Translations under genes and position numbers: made by a program | Shown here: positions 12,827-27,582 of the stretch, piece by piece | Position numbering within the stretch: the first letter of the stretch is position 1 | Layout of the letters: every line of letters starts with the position of its first letter | Origin: Daphnia carinata | Taxonomy: Eukaryota > Arthropoda > Branchiopoda > Diplostraca > Daphniidae | Direction of reading: 5' to 3' | NCBI RefSeq assembly: GCF_022539665.2 | Contig: NC_081340.1 | Span: 2,232,001 to 2,296,000, forward strand | Length of the DNA stretch: 64,000 nt | Notes under the pieces: model-generated | What the model saw: the letters and a program-made list of their open reading frames with translations, nothing else | Databases searched by the model: none | Told to the model about the DNA's origin: nothing

Positions 12827-15800
12827 AAAGTAAAACTGGAAGACATATAAATCAAATCAAATCAAATAAATAAAAAAAAAAAAAAAAAGAATCCGGTTTG
12901 ACGAGAAGCTGGCGCCACATCACCTTTTAAGGTATGTCCACACACCAAACGCGTACGCGCACACAAACACAATCCTTTTTTTTTTTTTTTTTTTTTTTTC
13001 TGAAAACAAAATCTCGGTCAGAAATGCGTTTGCAACACTCAATTTTTGTTTGTGTGTGTGTGTGTGTGTCGTTGTTTCCAACCCCCCTCCCCCCACTCTA
13101 TTATTTTTAAATATTCCCCGTGTGTTCGGGGCGATTCAAAAAGGGAGACGTCATTTATGATTTCAGATCGTGAATAATCTTTTAGCAAATCGGAATAAAC
13201 AAAACAAAAAACAAAAAACAAAAAAAAACATTTGAGACGTACGCCATCACATCCGTGTAACGTTTGTTTTGTTCTGACCAACAACTATGCAAATGAAGCA
13301 AAACGATTTTTTTGTTTTTTTTTCTTCTCCCGCGTGAGTTAGGAAAAGCAAAAATGAGAAGAAATAGAGGCGCCTAGATGCATATCTTGCTTAGCCGGAC
13401 AAGACGGGCGGCAAAGGAAAAATCCATCGTTCGATTTTTATTATTATTATTTACTTTCTTTTTTTTTTTTTTTTTTTTTACATATTTAAATCGTTAAACG
13501 GTAAAAAAAAATAAAAATAAAACGTGGCCACTTGTTTGCGTTTTTCATCCGCCCTGCAAAAGCTCGTCAAAATCGCATAGAAAAGTGGATACAATTTAAA
13601 AAAAAAAAAGAAAAAAAGAAAATTCCAAGGCAAAATTAAAGAAAAAAACGTATTCGTCAGGTGAGACAAATGAATAACGTTTTTCAACTTCAAAAAAAAA
13701 AAAAAAAAAAAAAATCACGAAATTTGCAGCCGACTGATTGACGGACATGTTAAACCAATCGTCTGTCCGTTTTGAGAAATGAAACTCCATCGGGGGCATT
13801 TGCATAGACACCTTATCTATTTTATTCCATTTTTTTTTTTTATTGGGTTCCCTCTCTTTTCTATCCGATGGCCTTTCGATGCAAAAATGAGAAAAAGAGG
13901 AGAAAAGCAGATAACGCGCCAACTCCCATTTTCTCTCTCTCTCTCTCTCTCCTTGCAAATGATGGGCGGCTGATTGCGTTTGTGTGGTTATAATCTTATT
14001 CCGATATGCAGCCACACAAACAATGCGCAACTCAAGTTTTATATACTCGCACTGCGTCACATTGTTTTTTTGTTTTTCCAATGCATTTAGATGATTTCAT
14101 TTTCAGCTTTCAAATTTTCTCGTTTTTGTTTTGGCAGGAAAGGTGAAACAGAATTGGAAATGACGAACTTAATTCAGTTACATTTTTACGGTGGTTCTAG
14201 AACCGGAGCAAAATGTTGCTTTAAAAAAAAAAAAGAATTAAAGATAACGGGTTTGTTGGATGTAAAAAAAAAAAAAAAAAAGGTACAATAAAATGAATAT
14301 CAAATGACAGGGTTACGTCATAGATAATTCTACCTTTTAAAAGTTTGAAATAAAAAAAAAAAAAGATTCGACATTTTTTCTTGGACTCGAAAATAAATGA
14401 TCTGTTTTTTTTGTTTTTTTAAGGGGAGGAATGGGCGGAACTGATGTCGCGATTCTGTCTGTTAGAGACGGATAAAAGTCAAACGAGATTCTTAGATCAT
14501 CCTACCCCCCCCCCCCCCTAAAATGGGCGAAACAAACAAACAAACGAACAAAAAAAAAAAAAAAGGAACACACGACAACAAAAGAGAAATGAAGTCATCA
14601 GAGCCTATCGAACATTGAACGACCCTAGCCGTTAGGGTACGTAACATGAGACTTTTGTTTGCTTCCCCCCTTTTTTTTCTATTTAATTTTGAAAGGTGAT
14701 TGTCACACACAGACACACAGACACACAAAAAGTTGGACATTGTTAAAGACGCAACGTCAGGCCGAAAACATTTCAATCGTTTTCTTCGGGAGGCAAAGAA
14801 TGAACTGCCTTTATGAATAGACTCGAAAGAAAACAAGAAAATTCTATTGAAAATTGAGAATCAATAGAGAGTGAGGTGAGAATTTCATCAAATGTCGAGC
14901 TTATTTTCTGGTTGAAAATGAATTCAAAATTAAAGGCGAGAGAAAGGCATCGTTTCTCGGGAATGACGAGAATAAAAACAAAATTGAATCAAATCGTATT
15001 GTTTCCCGAAGGACAGGTTTTTTTTTTTCCCCCATCGATTTTTATAAGATTGGCGTTTTACAATCGAACTAGCAAGACACGAGTCAAAAGGAAAAGAAAA
15101 CAAAAAACAAAAATGAGAAGCTGAAAATTTCGTGCGTGATTCGAAGAGAGAGAGAGAAAAAAAATGATGATGATGACGTCGTACATTGGAGTGACGATGA
15201 TTTGTTGTTTTGTGACACGCGTCATAACAACAGGCCAGGGCGCCTCTTTCAATATGCGACCCCGATGACCCCCGTGCGTCTCTGCGTGAGCCTTCCGATC
15301 AATCTTGGACGGCCTCGCTTCTTCGCCCCCCCCCCTCACCAGGTCAAACAGCTGAGAAATGACGCGCGTCCTCATTACAATAATAATAAATTCGTTTTTT
15401 TTTGTTTTTTGCTGTGCAGATCAAAAAGGTCGGACAGATAACAAACTTTTCTTTTCAAAAACCGGCTGATCCTCATTTCTTTTAGAAAAAAAAAAAAAGA
15501 AACAAAAAATGTTGGAGAGATGGGATACCGTTGGACGTCCTTGCAAGGACGCCAAAAAAAAAAAAAATATATATATATATATATAATAAACACGTACGTG
15601 CGTCTAACCGAATCCCCCCCCCCCATCGGTGAAACATTTCAGATTGGGGAGGAGGGATTCGCACCTTTTGGTGTGCAAAAAAAAAAAAAAACGTTAGGTT
15701 AATAGGTAACCTACATCTTTCTTTATTCCAGATTATACACACATGTGTGTATATGCCAAAAAGCTAAAAGAAAAAAAAAAAAAAAAAAAAAAAGCATAAA

Positions 15801-18800
15801 AACCAATAACACGCCCAGCAGCATTTTTAAATAATATTTGAACAGATCGCAGAAAAAAAAAAAAATGAATAAATAAGGAGGTGTAGTCAAAACCAAAGAG
15901 AGAGAAAGAGAGAGAGAGAGAGATAAAAAGAATGGTGTGGTACATATTATATGTAAAATAGAAATCGGCGCCTGTGTACATAAAAATGAAAAAAAAGGAG
16001 CTGGTCGAAAGGGGGGGGGGGGGAATGATGGACAGCTTTTTCTTTTTCATTTCATGTTGGACGTTTTGTGTGTACCTCATTCCGTTTATGGAATCAACAG
16101 CTGAAGAGAGATATATCCCAATGTTTCAAACTTGTTGTTTTGTTTTTTTTTAGCGGGTTTTTTTTTTTTTGCTTTTTGTTTCACTCGTACTCAGAAATCC
16201 CGGATTTTGTGTTTGATTCAAAATATATATTTAAAAAAAAAAAAAAAAAAAAAGAGTTGATAGACTTGCCACAGTTTTTATAGACTTGTTGTTTCCCCTT
16301 TTTTTTTCTTTGCGATAACGAGATAAAAACAAAACGCAGGGACAGGTGGGCCAACCCTCTCCTTCACATCCAAACTTGTAAATTTCCCCTTGAAAAAATC
16401 AAATCATCCTAATCAAATAAGAGCTCAATTACCCTGAAAAAAAAAAGCAAATAAAGTTTTTTTTTGTTTGGAACGGTCAATGTGCGCAGCCAGGTGCGGT
16501 GCGGTTCCAACGTTTAGACAAAAGGGCAAACAAGAAAGGCAGAGAGGTGATGTTTTTGACATCGGGACACAACGTCAAGTCACGTTCCATAATCTTTTTG
16601 TCAATACATTAAAACGTTTCATGTTTCCTTTTTTTTTTTTCTTCGTTGCTTTAAAAAACTAAAGAGCGAATGACTAACTAAAGATCGCCATCCAAATTGC
16701 GCCGTTTGTCACACGTTCACATGCAATTGGAAAAATTCAAATTAAGAGAGAGAGAGAGAGGGCGACAATTGGAACGTTAAAAAGCGCTGCATGATGATGA
16801 ATGGCCTAATTGAACAATTAAATAAATAGACGCTGCGGGACGGCCATTTTTGCCCACCTTTTTTTTTTCTTTTTCTTTCACACCACCACGTCTGAGCATA
16901 ATTTTTTTTTTCTTTTCTTTTTCTTTTTCGCCTTTTGCAGGGGACAGAAAAAAGTGATTAGAAACGGACGCGAAAAGATGGACAAAAAAAAGAAAGAAAG
17001 AAAGAAAGAGAGAAAAATGAGATTGTGTTTCTGAAAAGGATAGCCTACGGGGCTAGCGTGAATAGACGAAATTCTATATAGATATAGTCGACTTGATATG
17101 TCGTCGATATACATTTCACTGGAAATTGGTTACATCTCACCGAACTGGCACTCGAAAATTTCAAAAAAAAAAATTCGACATTCTTTCATTTGACATCCTC
17201 TCCCCCCCCCCCTTCCCTGCCAAAAAAAAAAAAAAAATGTATTCCGCTTTTTTCGATGTTTTGGAGAGACGTCAAAAGGATCGACTATGACGTCAATGAA
17301 GTTTTTTTTTTTTTTTTAAGGAATGATAATGCCAAAAAAGAAGAGAAAAAAAAATGCGATTTTTTAAAACTCGAATTAAATCGACAAGATTACACAGCGT
17401 TGCCCTCCCCCATAAAAACATTAAAACATAAAAAAAAAATGTTTGTTCTATTAGTTACGTAATGGAAAACTCCCGTTTGTTCAGTCGTGATCTTCCCCCC
17501 CCCCTTGTTTTTTTTTTCTTTTCTCCTGAATTTAATATTTTTTTTTTTTTTTTGAAAGGTACTCATTAACAAGCGTGTTAGAAAGTTTGACGATGTTCTT
17601 ATTATCTAATGTCCTTCTGATTTCTTCGAATTTTGGGCCGGCTGCGTTTTGCCACTGAACGACGCAAACACACACAGAATTTCATTTTGTTTTTTTTTCT
17701 CTCTCTCTCTCTCTCTCCTTTGCCAAAATATTAAAGAAAATTGTTTCACATTCATTTGGACACAACGAGACGAGCAGAAAACAGAAAAACGATGGCCCGA
17801 CTGCCATTTTTGATTTTGATTCCGCGATCTTATGTCCTCACAAAAACGTTTCAAAAGCGCCGAAAAAAAAAAAATAAAATTCGCTTCGATTTAAAGAATT
17901 TTTTTTTTTTTGAACTTCTCTTTCGTTTTCTCTCTCTCTCTCTCTCTGAAGTTGGGATAGGAAAGGTTAAGAAACGAGAAAAAAAAAAAGGTTCCTTTGC
18001 GATATTATACAAGACGCCATTTTAGGATGGATTTTTTTTTTTCTCTCTTTTTCTTTGCCCTTTCCTTTTTTTTTGTGTGTGTGTGCTTCTCCTCCGCCTT
18101 TGCAGGTTGATAACATTAGAGGTAGACGAAACCGGTCGCTCTGTTTTGATGGCCAATATCTTTTTTTTTTTCTTCTTCTTCTTCTTTATACCGAAGCAAA
18201 AAGAATAAACCTTTTTCTCTTCGTTTTTTTTTAGCCATTTGACTTTTAACTTTTTGATGGGCTCTGAAAAGGCTCACATTCCTATCAATCTTGATCGCAA
18301 TGTTTCGTTTCTTCTCCATTGCACGCGTCTTCAAATGGGACAAATTTCAAACGATAAAACTTGGGGTTTTTCCCTCCCAAAAACTAAACAAAAAAAAAAA
18401 AGAAAGAAAAAGGATAGAACGAGTCCGTCAAACGATTGCAGACAAGATTCCACTTGTACGCCACACAACAGGCCAAAGTTTAACTCTTTTTTTTTTGAGA
18501 GAGAGAGAGTAGATGTCATTTAGAAAAAATAAATAAATAAATAAAAAATGAGCTGCCACGAAAACACAGGAAAGACGAAAGCCTAACGTGTACCTGACAC
18601 TTTGAAACATTTAAAAGAAAATCGCTGTCCTTCCTATTATTTTTTTCACGATTACTTTCACTATCCCGCCCTCTTTTACAAACGGAAAAGAAAAAAAAGA
18701 CGGGCACAGGAAATTCGAATTTCAATTTAATTTGCATCATGTTTTTTTTTTTCTTACCTGGCGTGTGTGTCCCTCCTTTAATTAGCGCGAGGAGGCGAAC

Positions 18801-21800
18801 GTTTTTCACAACTAATAGTCAAATTTCACACGAAAAAAAAAGACACCACACCAGGAATTTCAAAAAACAAACAAAGAAAAAAAAAAAAAAAAAAAGGACT
18901 CGACGACACTGATTTTAAATAACAATAATTTCGAAAGAAATGAAAATGTAAATAACAAGAAATTTCAAAAAAACAAAAACAAAAACAGGAGGCAAAACGC
19001 GATTGTTGTTCACCGGTTGACGGTGGGACGTCGACTGAAACAAGTTTCACTCCAGTCGCCGCACTCAAGTCTCTTTCTCTCTATGGCAACGTCTTTTTTT
19101 TTTTTTTTTTTTTTTTTCCTCTCTCGTGTTATGTACGCGCGCACAATTCCTCGGCTGCCGCTGCAGCGCCAAAGAAAAATACGACGTGAACCCGCGGGAC
19201 TCCCGCGCGCGCTCTCCAAAACGTCTTTTCTCTCCAACAATTTCGTGTCCTTTCTCCAGAAAATTTCATTTTTTTTTTTTTTTAAATTCGATTTCAAAGA
19301 AGAAAACAAAAAAAAATAATGTTTCTCTATTGACATGTGTATGCGCCACACAAAGAAATAACTAAGCAATCTTGAACGAGATTGGCAGCTACCGATAGGA
19401 GCGGATTGCGCCAGGAGAAAAAGGTTCCCAATTTCTATTTGATTTTTGTTTTTTGTTTGTTTGTTTAATTATGCAAAAATAATCAAATAAACATTGAGGA
19501 ATGCGGGTAAAAGCCTGACAGGAAAAAAAAAAAAAAAAAAAAGGAAACATCCTCTTTAGCATCACGATCTTTTAGTTTGTCGGGCAAGTTCAGCGGTTTT
19601 CGGCCGCGGCTGTTATAAATCAGTCGAGGAGGTGTCGACACGCATCTCAACGTGATGCCGCCGTTCTCGAGATGTTTATTTATTATTGACATGAACTGGC
19701 CCCGCATTTCGAGGCTGAGCTTTAACATCACAACAAGCGTGTGCCATCAGCGATAGACATTTTCACGCTCTCATTTCTTTTCTTTTTTTTTTCTTTCAAA
19801 TGCGCCAGAGGATCGCACCGATTGACCCTGCGGCGGTTCATCCACAACGGGATGCAAATAACGCGCTCTTCAAAAAAAAATAAAATATGAAATGATAGGG
19901 GGGGGGGGAATTGCAATTAGAGCGCGCTAGTTCGTCAAAATGCCTGTTGCTATTGGCCACAACACGTCAGCTGATTGATTGCAAACTAATAAAAGGCCGG
20001 TGTGTTTTTTTTTTTTTATTTCAGCTCGTTTCTTATTTTACGGCTATAACGTGACCCCCTTTTATATTTTTCAAATTTTACCGCCAGAAAAAAAAAAAAA
20101 AAAAAACCAAAAACCAGCAAAAATTCTGCGTAGATGAAAAGACATGGCTGTCATCATTCTTTGCCATATCCCCTTTCTTTTTCCTTATTGCATAATCCAA
20201 AACGGGAGGAAAAAAAAAAAAAAAAAAAGAAAAGTCATCATAATAAAAAAAAAAAAAACAGACTCTGTGACCGTGCTGAGATATTGACGTTTTTCAATAT
20301 TAGCGCCATTTTGTACAACGTTGTACAAAACAGGCAGATAACATTTCCTTTCCCATTCATTTGCCTTTTTTTTTTTTTTTTCTTTAATAACAAACTCCTC
20401 AGGTTGGCCTTCACGAAGTGGGCAGACGTTCTGCCCAACTGAACTTTCTTTTCTTATCCAAAAATCAAATTTGGGTTTTTTTATTTTATTTTTTTTTTTT
20501 CTTCTTCTTCTTCGGCATTTCACGAATTTTTGTGAAACTAAAGTCGGGTAGACTTTTATCTCTATTGACCTGTTCTATCCAAAAGTCGGACGGTGAGGGG
20601 GGGGGGGGAACGAGTAGTAAGAAATAATAAAAAAAAAAGGAAAAAAAAGCCAGACGATAAAATGATATCAAGCCCATTTGACTCGAAATCTAATGGAGTA
20701 GAAAGAAACGAACGTATTTTCATTCATATCAATAAGGGAGTGGAGGGAAGTCCAAACGTAAATTTTTTTAGATTCAAAAAATTTCGTATTATGCCCTGCA
20801 CAGCTTTCACTGTATATTTTTTTTTTTTTTTTGAACCAGAAAAGAAAAGAAAAAAAAAAAGGCCTCGATTTGAACGTCAAACTGCCATCTACTTCCAAAA
20901 TAATAATTTCTGTGGCAAAAAAAAAAAAAAAAAAAAAAAAAAATGAAAACATTTAAATAAAAAGGAAATGCGTACCGCACGAATAAATAAACACAAGGCA
21001 CGCGCGTCTTATTTAGGCAAAGTAAAAACTGTTTGTGTGTGTGTGTGTGTGTGTCCTATTTGGTGGGCTTTGAATAAAATTGTCGATTCCTACACCGCTG
21101 CGACTCGGGCACCGATCCAACGCAATCAACAGGCAAATGCGGACGATGAATTAAGTCAAAGAAAAGAGCAAAAAAAAAAAGTGCAATAGGAAACGTCCGT
21201 AGAAATCATCTAGTCGAGCGCAACTAAGACGAAATTGATTGGCATTCACCTATTCGGGAATGTCCCTTTCATTTCAGTGAGAAATCAGTAAGAAGAGAGA
21301 GAAAAAAAAAAAAAAAACATTTGTGGAATGGGAAGGCAAAAAAAAAATGAAAAGAAAAAAGAGAAAGAGGGGAGATTGGTAATAATGATAACAAACACAC
21401 ACGACTGATTGATTTGTCTCTTCATATGGACATTTCAAATGATATGAGAACAACACACATACATATAAAAAAAAAAAAGGAATTGAGTTGTACGCGTATG
21501 AGAACTTGATGATTGCCACGATGGAAGGCAGACACAAAAACTGGAGTGAACTGCCTCGTAATAAAAACGAAAATTCTTGGAAAGAAATCAAAAGTGGGCC
21601 CGGCTCAAGTGAAGAAAAAAAAAAAAAAAAAATTTTAATTTTTGAATAATGATTAACTACGAACCATCAATGAACGACCTACAGGTACGTCATATTTCGG
21701 CATTTGAAAATATAAAACATGATGGATGTTATTTTTTTTTTTTTTTTTTGTTGATGTCTAGTCGGCAAACAGAAATATCTCTTTTTACGTACCAACATAT

Positions 21801-24524
21801 TGAATTCCAAATGGAAATCATTTTATTTGTTTATTCTAACATAAATATGAATTTCACTTTTTTTTTTTTTTGTATGTGTGTGTGTGTCCTTTTCTTTCAA
21901 TGAAAATTTATTCCTCTCTTTTTTTTTTTTTTGTGCTGCCTCATAGCGCAAGATTAGAAATGACAACGAATTTGAAAAAAAAAAAAAAAAATAATAATAA
22001 TAAAAAAAAAAAAAAAAAAAAAAAAACGGTATGCATAAGCGCGTGTGCGTGATTTGGGTCGGACGGACCGGATGACGGACACAAACCGGGCGCTCCCGGT
22101 TTTCTATAACATTCTTCTCTCTCTCTCCTGTTTGTTTTTAAATTTATTCCAGTAGTCAAAAAGAAAAAAGAAAAAAAAGAAAAAATCAAATAAAGTGCTG
22201 AAGACACTTTGAACTCTTGCCCTGCCCAGACCCCAACAGAGTTGCCAAAATGACTAGTCACATCTCGTTTTTTTTTTTGTTTTTGTTTTCGTTTTTGTGG
22301 GCTTCGTTCGTCTGATGCACCTACCCCAAAACACAGATAGAAACGAGGTGCGCAATAATATAAACAAGATGAATGATTTGACTGTATTGGACACGGGCGT
22401 TGATTGAATCGGACAGGAAACAACAAAAACAAAAATTCCAATCATTTTGTTGTTGTTTTTTTTTTTTTGTTTTTAAATAGGGAGAAGTAAAAGTGAATGT
22501 TTGAACGCATCGACCACTTTCGCTGTTCTTCCCCCCTCCCCGATCAACGATGCAAAAAAAAAAAAAAAAAAATAAAAAATAAATTATATTTGAATACAAA
22601 CGAAGATGAATGCATTTTTGGCGCTGATTAGAAACGAAGTTTGACCAAACAAAAAAAATTACATCATCTTTGGTTTGTTGTGCGCTGTAGACGACGGCCT
22701 TTTAGGGTAAAAGATTGAAAATGGGCGGAGAGCAGTTCTTCAACAAAAAAAACAAAACAAAAAAACAAAACATAAAACAATACCATCGTTACGTATCGTC
22801 CGCTGTTGACGTCTCTGACAAACACGAATCGATAAAAAGCAAAAAAAAAAAAAAAAAAATAAAAATAAAAATAAAAAATTCCCCTAGTATAAATTCAATA
22901 ATTAAAACTGAATATTTTTTTTTTCCCTATTCATTCAAACAAACAAACAAACAAAAAAAAAGGCCCTTCGGGGAAAAAATAAATTTCAAATTGCCGCTAG
23001 AGGCACAACAAAAAAGAACATCAAAATGAGGAATATAAACCACGTATCTATAAATACTCGAACCGTCCGATGTGCACACAACGGCCCAAAGTCGACGCCG
23101 CCGCCGCCGCCGCCGATCTCAGTTGGGGGTCCCTATATAACGATTTCTATTTGATTTTTTTTTTAATGCAGCCCCCCCCCCCCCCTCTTTAAAAATGTAA
23201 AAAAAAAAAAAAAAGAAAAACGGCTGATGAACATGTCTGCGGCTCTCGAAACGGGTGGATATATCGTATTATTATTACAAGTGCCATTACAGTTTAATCG
23301 ACGTATGCGCAAGAGAGTCGGCCAAGTAGCGAACGTCTAGGCTGCAAATGTTTGACGACCTGTCGTTTTTAAGGAAGAGGGCAATGCAAAAAGGCCACCC
23401 AGCGAGCGACGTGCGCAAGCGCGTAAAACATGTGAAATAAAAAAAAAAAAAAAAAAAAAAAAAGGGGGGAGACAAGAGTCTGCAAATAGAAATGACAATA
23501 ATCATAAGGAACAAAGTCTAAAAAAGAAGCGTCGTAAAAGATGACGGCCAGAAAAAAAAAAAAATCAAGCAGACGGTCGCATATGCGTGTCCTTGTCGTG
23601 ATCGACGGACGTGATCATTTCATACGGCCGTCATTCGTATTTTCTTTAAAAAAAAAAAATAATAATAAGAATAATAACGAACACAATAGTTGAACTTTTG
23701 TTTGTTTTTTTTCTTTTTCTTTAAAGGGACGACACACGCGCGAACTTGTCACCATTTTTTTTTTTTTTTTTGCGTTTGAAAAAAAAAAAAAAAAAAAAAA
23801 AAGATGAGGATCGCGTAGTAAAGGGGCGGGAAAAGACATTTGAATTGTCCCGCCATATAAGGCCGTCTCTCTCTCTCTCTCTCTCTATCGCGGTTTCGAG
23901 AGTAGCACGTCAAGGTGTCTGCGCGTGGCGTACGAGTATTCCGTGACAACAACAAGAATTTCTACGTTCGTTTTAAAAGAAAACCCTCCCCCCCTCCCCC
24001 CACCCACAAAAAAAAACAAAAAAAAAAAAAAAAAAAAAAAATAGCCGAGTATCACGTCATTTAAGATCAAAACACCAAAACTCAAAGAATCAGATTCAAT
24101 TGAAATGCGCGCCTATTCTACAGTCGGCCATCTTGAATTTCGTGCGTAGAGTGAAGAAAAATGAAATTGCATCCCCATTTTTTTTTTTTTTTCAGGCCGA
24201 AACCCGAAGCCGGAAAATGAAACTGTTTTCTTTTCTCTTGCGAAGCCTCCGACGATGTGTGCGTGTATACGTTTCAAACTTACTACTGGTGTGACACGGG
24301 CTTTTTTTTTTTTTTTTTTTTTTAAAGATTGCCAAAGAGGAACGTTGCCATCTTTGGTCACGACTTGTCCCAGACAGTTTTTTTTTCTCTTTTCTTTTCG
24401 TTGAAAAAAAAAAAAAAAAAAAAAAGAAAATCATATCTTTAGAAAAAAGAATGGCGTCGTTGGTTCGCGACGATAGCCGCCGCCATTCTTTTTTCCCAAC
24501 TTACGCGCCCTCAAAATTAAATTA

Positions 24525-24556
<32 letters not shown>

Positions 24557-25176
24557 AGAGAAACATCGTTCTTTTGCACGTTATCTTTTGTCGCCATAAT
24601 AACCCTGCGTTGATTTTTAGTCCATTTTTCATGTGGCATCGGACCGAAGGTGCAAAAAGTCTTTTACTTTACACATTATCACGCGAAAGAGAAAAATGAA
24701 TAGAATCAGGTTAAAGCTTTTATAAAAAAAAAAAAAAACCACACGCAAACTGATAAGCTTTTCGGACACGTAACACGGGTATCTCTGCGACTGGCACTCG
24801 CCGCGCGTTGACAAATTAAAAGACTAGTTTGTTTTTGTTATTCGTTTTTTTTTTTTTTTTAAGTTCCATACGTTTAAGATGATTGGCTTTACCCTCATTT
24901 CTTTGCCTCTTTTAGTCGACGATAATGACCCACATTTTTCATTTTCTTTATTGGGACAGGAAGGTAAAGGATGTCGTTTTCTCTTTTTTTTTTTTTTCCC
25001 TCTACCTCCCCTCCCCAAATGGGTGTAGAAAAGAGGAGGAAACTTGATCAGGCGCCATGACGCCACAGACAAAATAACTGGCGTCTCTATTTTTTTTTTT
25101 TTTTTCCCATTTTGATTCGGCAAAATGGGAAACAATCCAAAGAAGATGCGAACCGCCATTTTCTTTTTCTTATTCG

Positions 25177-25207
<31 letters not shown>

Positions 25208-27547
25208 CAAAAGATTTAGTTTTGCGGTAACCCGATCGACGAACAGCGGATCGCTTTTACCCACCACTGCGCTATGGTATGAAAAAAAAAACAAATGGGG
25301 GAACAAGAAGAGGAAGAAGAAGAAGAACCTCTTCGTTTTTTGTTTTTTTTTTGCGAGATGTAATACATAAAAGTTGATGCCGACCGAGCCGATATCAAGT
25401 TTCCCGCTGGAATTTCATTAACATAACATACGACGCCCCACTCTGCGTAATAAACATCACGAAGGAAAAAAAAAAAGAGAGAGAGAGAGAAACAAATGAC
25501 ATCACATTTGCCTTCGTGTAACATCTGGCGATTTGCGTATTCGTCTTTCAAAAAAAAAAAAAAAAAAATGAAAGAAAAATGCGTTATTTTGGCCTTTGCC
25601 TGGCCATGACGAATTACTCATCATCCATACGCAATCACTCGAAAGTGTCTTTTTTTTTTTTTCAAATAAGAAAAAGACATTGCGATAAAAACCCCGCCAA
25701 CGCTTTGAATTCATTCCAGGAACGAAATGAAACAACAAATATAAATCAAAAATAAAAAAAAAAGAAAAAAACATTTTCAACTTCAAATTGCGGACTCTTC
25801 TCGAAGAGAAGAAAGAGAAAAGAAAAAAAGAAATTCAACTATAAATTTATACAAACATCATTGGCAAGAGGTTGGCGACGTCCGAGGCGGACAATAATTC
25901 ACGCACTTGAACAACAAAATAAGCGGCTCACGCGGCGAACCGTCAGCTCGTAAAGACGCAAGATTTTTCGTTTTTTTTTTTTTTTTTTGAAACTCGTTTC
26001 TTTGTCTGTTAGAGGCGAGCGATTTGAAGATGCAGACAAAGGGGCCAATGGCGCTTAACGTAGGCCAAAACGCAGTCAATCATCATTTAGAATCATCAAA
26101 GAGAGAGAGAGAATATGCGATGCTATTTATAGCACGTGCATTCGGTTACGTACAAACGTCGTAACATAAAAATAAAATGGGAAAAGAATGTTGAGAAAAA
26201 TTCGAATCAAAGAATTTGTTCTTAAAAAAAAAAGAAAAAAAGAAGGGCATTTTCTTGTTGTTGTGTGATCGTTTCAAATCACGTGCTGATATGAAAGTAA
26301 ATGGCTGCGCCATGTCAGCGCTCGTATCCAAGTGCTTCGTCATGGAAATAGGGGAAAAAAAAATAATAATAATATTGCGCTTCATCATTACGTATTCATC
26401 GCAAAAGGTGCATCTAAATTTAGATGAAACACGGCCGGACCGAACGATGGAAACGATACCGAACAAAAAGAGGGGAAAAAAAAAAATGATCGAACGAAAT
26501 GCAAAAACGGGATAGCGGAGGCGGATCGAACTCGTGTCGACGTTACCAATTTCAAAAAAATGAAATGGCCACTCTTTTTCTTTTTTTCGATTTAAATTTT
26601 TAAATCATAAAAAATAAGAGAGATAGAAAGAGAGAAATAAGGTGGGCGTCACGCAGTACATCGCCAGTTCCATCAGCGTGAGCCAATACGCTCGTTCAAT
26701 GTTTTTTTTAAAAAAGCTCTTCTCGAATAAGATTTCGTTTAAATCTCATCTCATTTGCTCACGCGCGCGCAAAAAGAAAAGAAATAGAAAGAAAAAAAAG
26801 AAAATATGTGATGTTTGAGACTTACATTGAGCCAGTCACGCAGCCAGATGACCTACGTTGTCGTGAAAGAAACAATCATAAAAAAAAAAAAAAAAAAAAA
26901 AAAAAGAAGAACAATGTTTTAAGTTTAGATGGCTAAAATGGCAAACAAGTGCAAAATGCAATTTTCGTATTTTGTTTGTTTTGTTTTTTTTCGCTTTCTT
27001 TACCTCGGGTTTAGGATCGCCGAGCACCTCGCAGACGACGACCAACGAATCACCTTCGACGTACTCGGTCGGTTTCTGGACGAAACGCGGCGCCAACGAC
27101 GTCTCCCTATTTTTATTTTATTTTTTTTCCCGCCCCGAAAAAAAAAAAAAAAAAATACAAATAAAAATGACCATAAAAATCAGTTGTTTTTTTTTCTTTT
27201 CAGTTTAGTCTTCTATATATTTTTTATTTTAACGACTGTGGCCTCTTTAAATCACACCGCTGGTTAATTGGACGTGCACACCTCTCATTCGTTCACCGTT
27301 TTTCTTTTTTTTTTTCCTTCTCTTTTTCTTCATTTCTTTTTATTTGATCGTTTTCAAAACGTGTTGCAACGGTCGCCATATATTTCGGGACGTTGTAACG
27401 TGTGAAACGGCGATTGCAAAAGAAAAAAAAAAAAAAATTGTGAAGCCAACCGTTAACGTTTTTGCTCGTTAAAACGAAACGAAGAGAAGGGAGGGGAAAA
27501 AAAAAAAAAAAAACTTGTCCGGAACTACAAACGCGTGAGATCGTTAC

Positions 27548-27582
<35 letters not shown>

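Larger units (their letters stand above)
5477..26825 (-). other. 21.3-kb intron splitting one Ig domain
   Basis: By far the largest intron here. Packed with oligo(A/T), oligo(G/C) and dinucleotide tracts. I found no exon of this gene in it and no full nested gene. GC-balanced islands occur near 9230-9320, 9500-9790, 12000-12130, 19020-19070, 19550-19740 and 26640-26710; two have plausible minus-strand reading frames (see findings). Confidence 0.75.

Noticed and set aside
23040-23160. TATAAATA element and (GCC)n block as a plus-strand promoter
   Set aside because: No coding sequence follows on the plus strand; isolated TATA motifs are expected by chance in AT-rich introns.
27550-27580. Long A-runs as tails of retroposed genes
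   Set aside because: No adjacent intronless coding copy, no target-site duplication seen; runs occur everywhere in both orientations.
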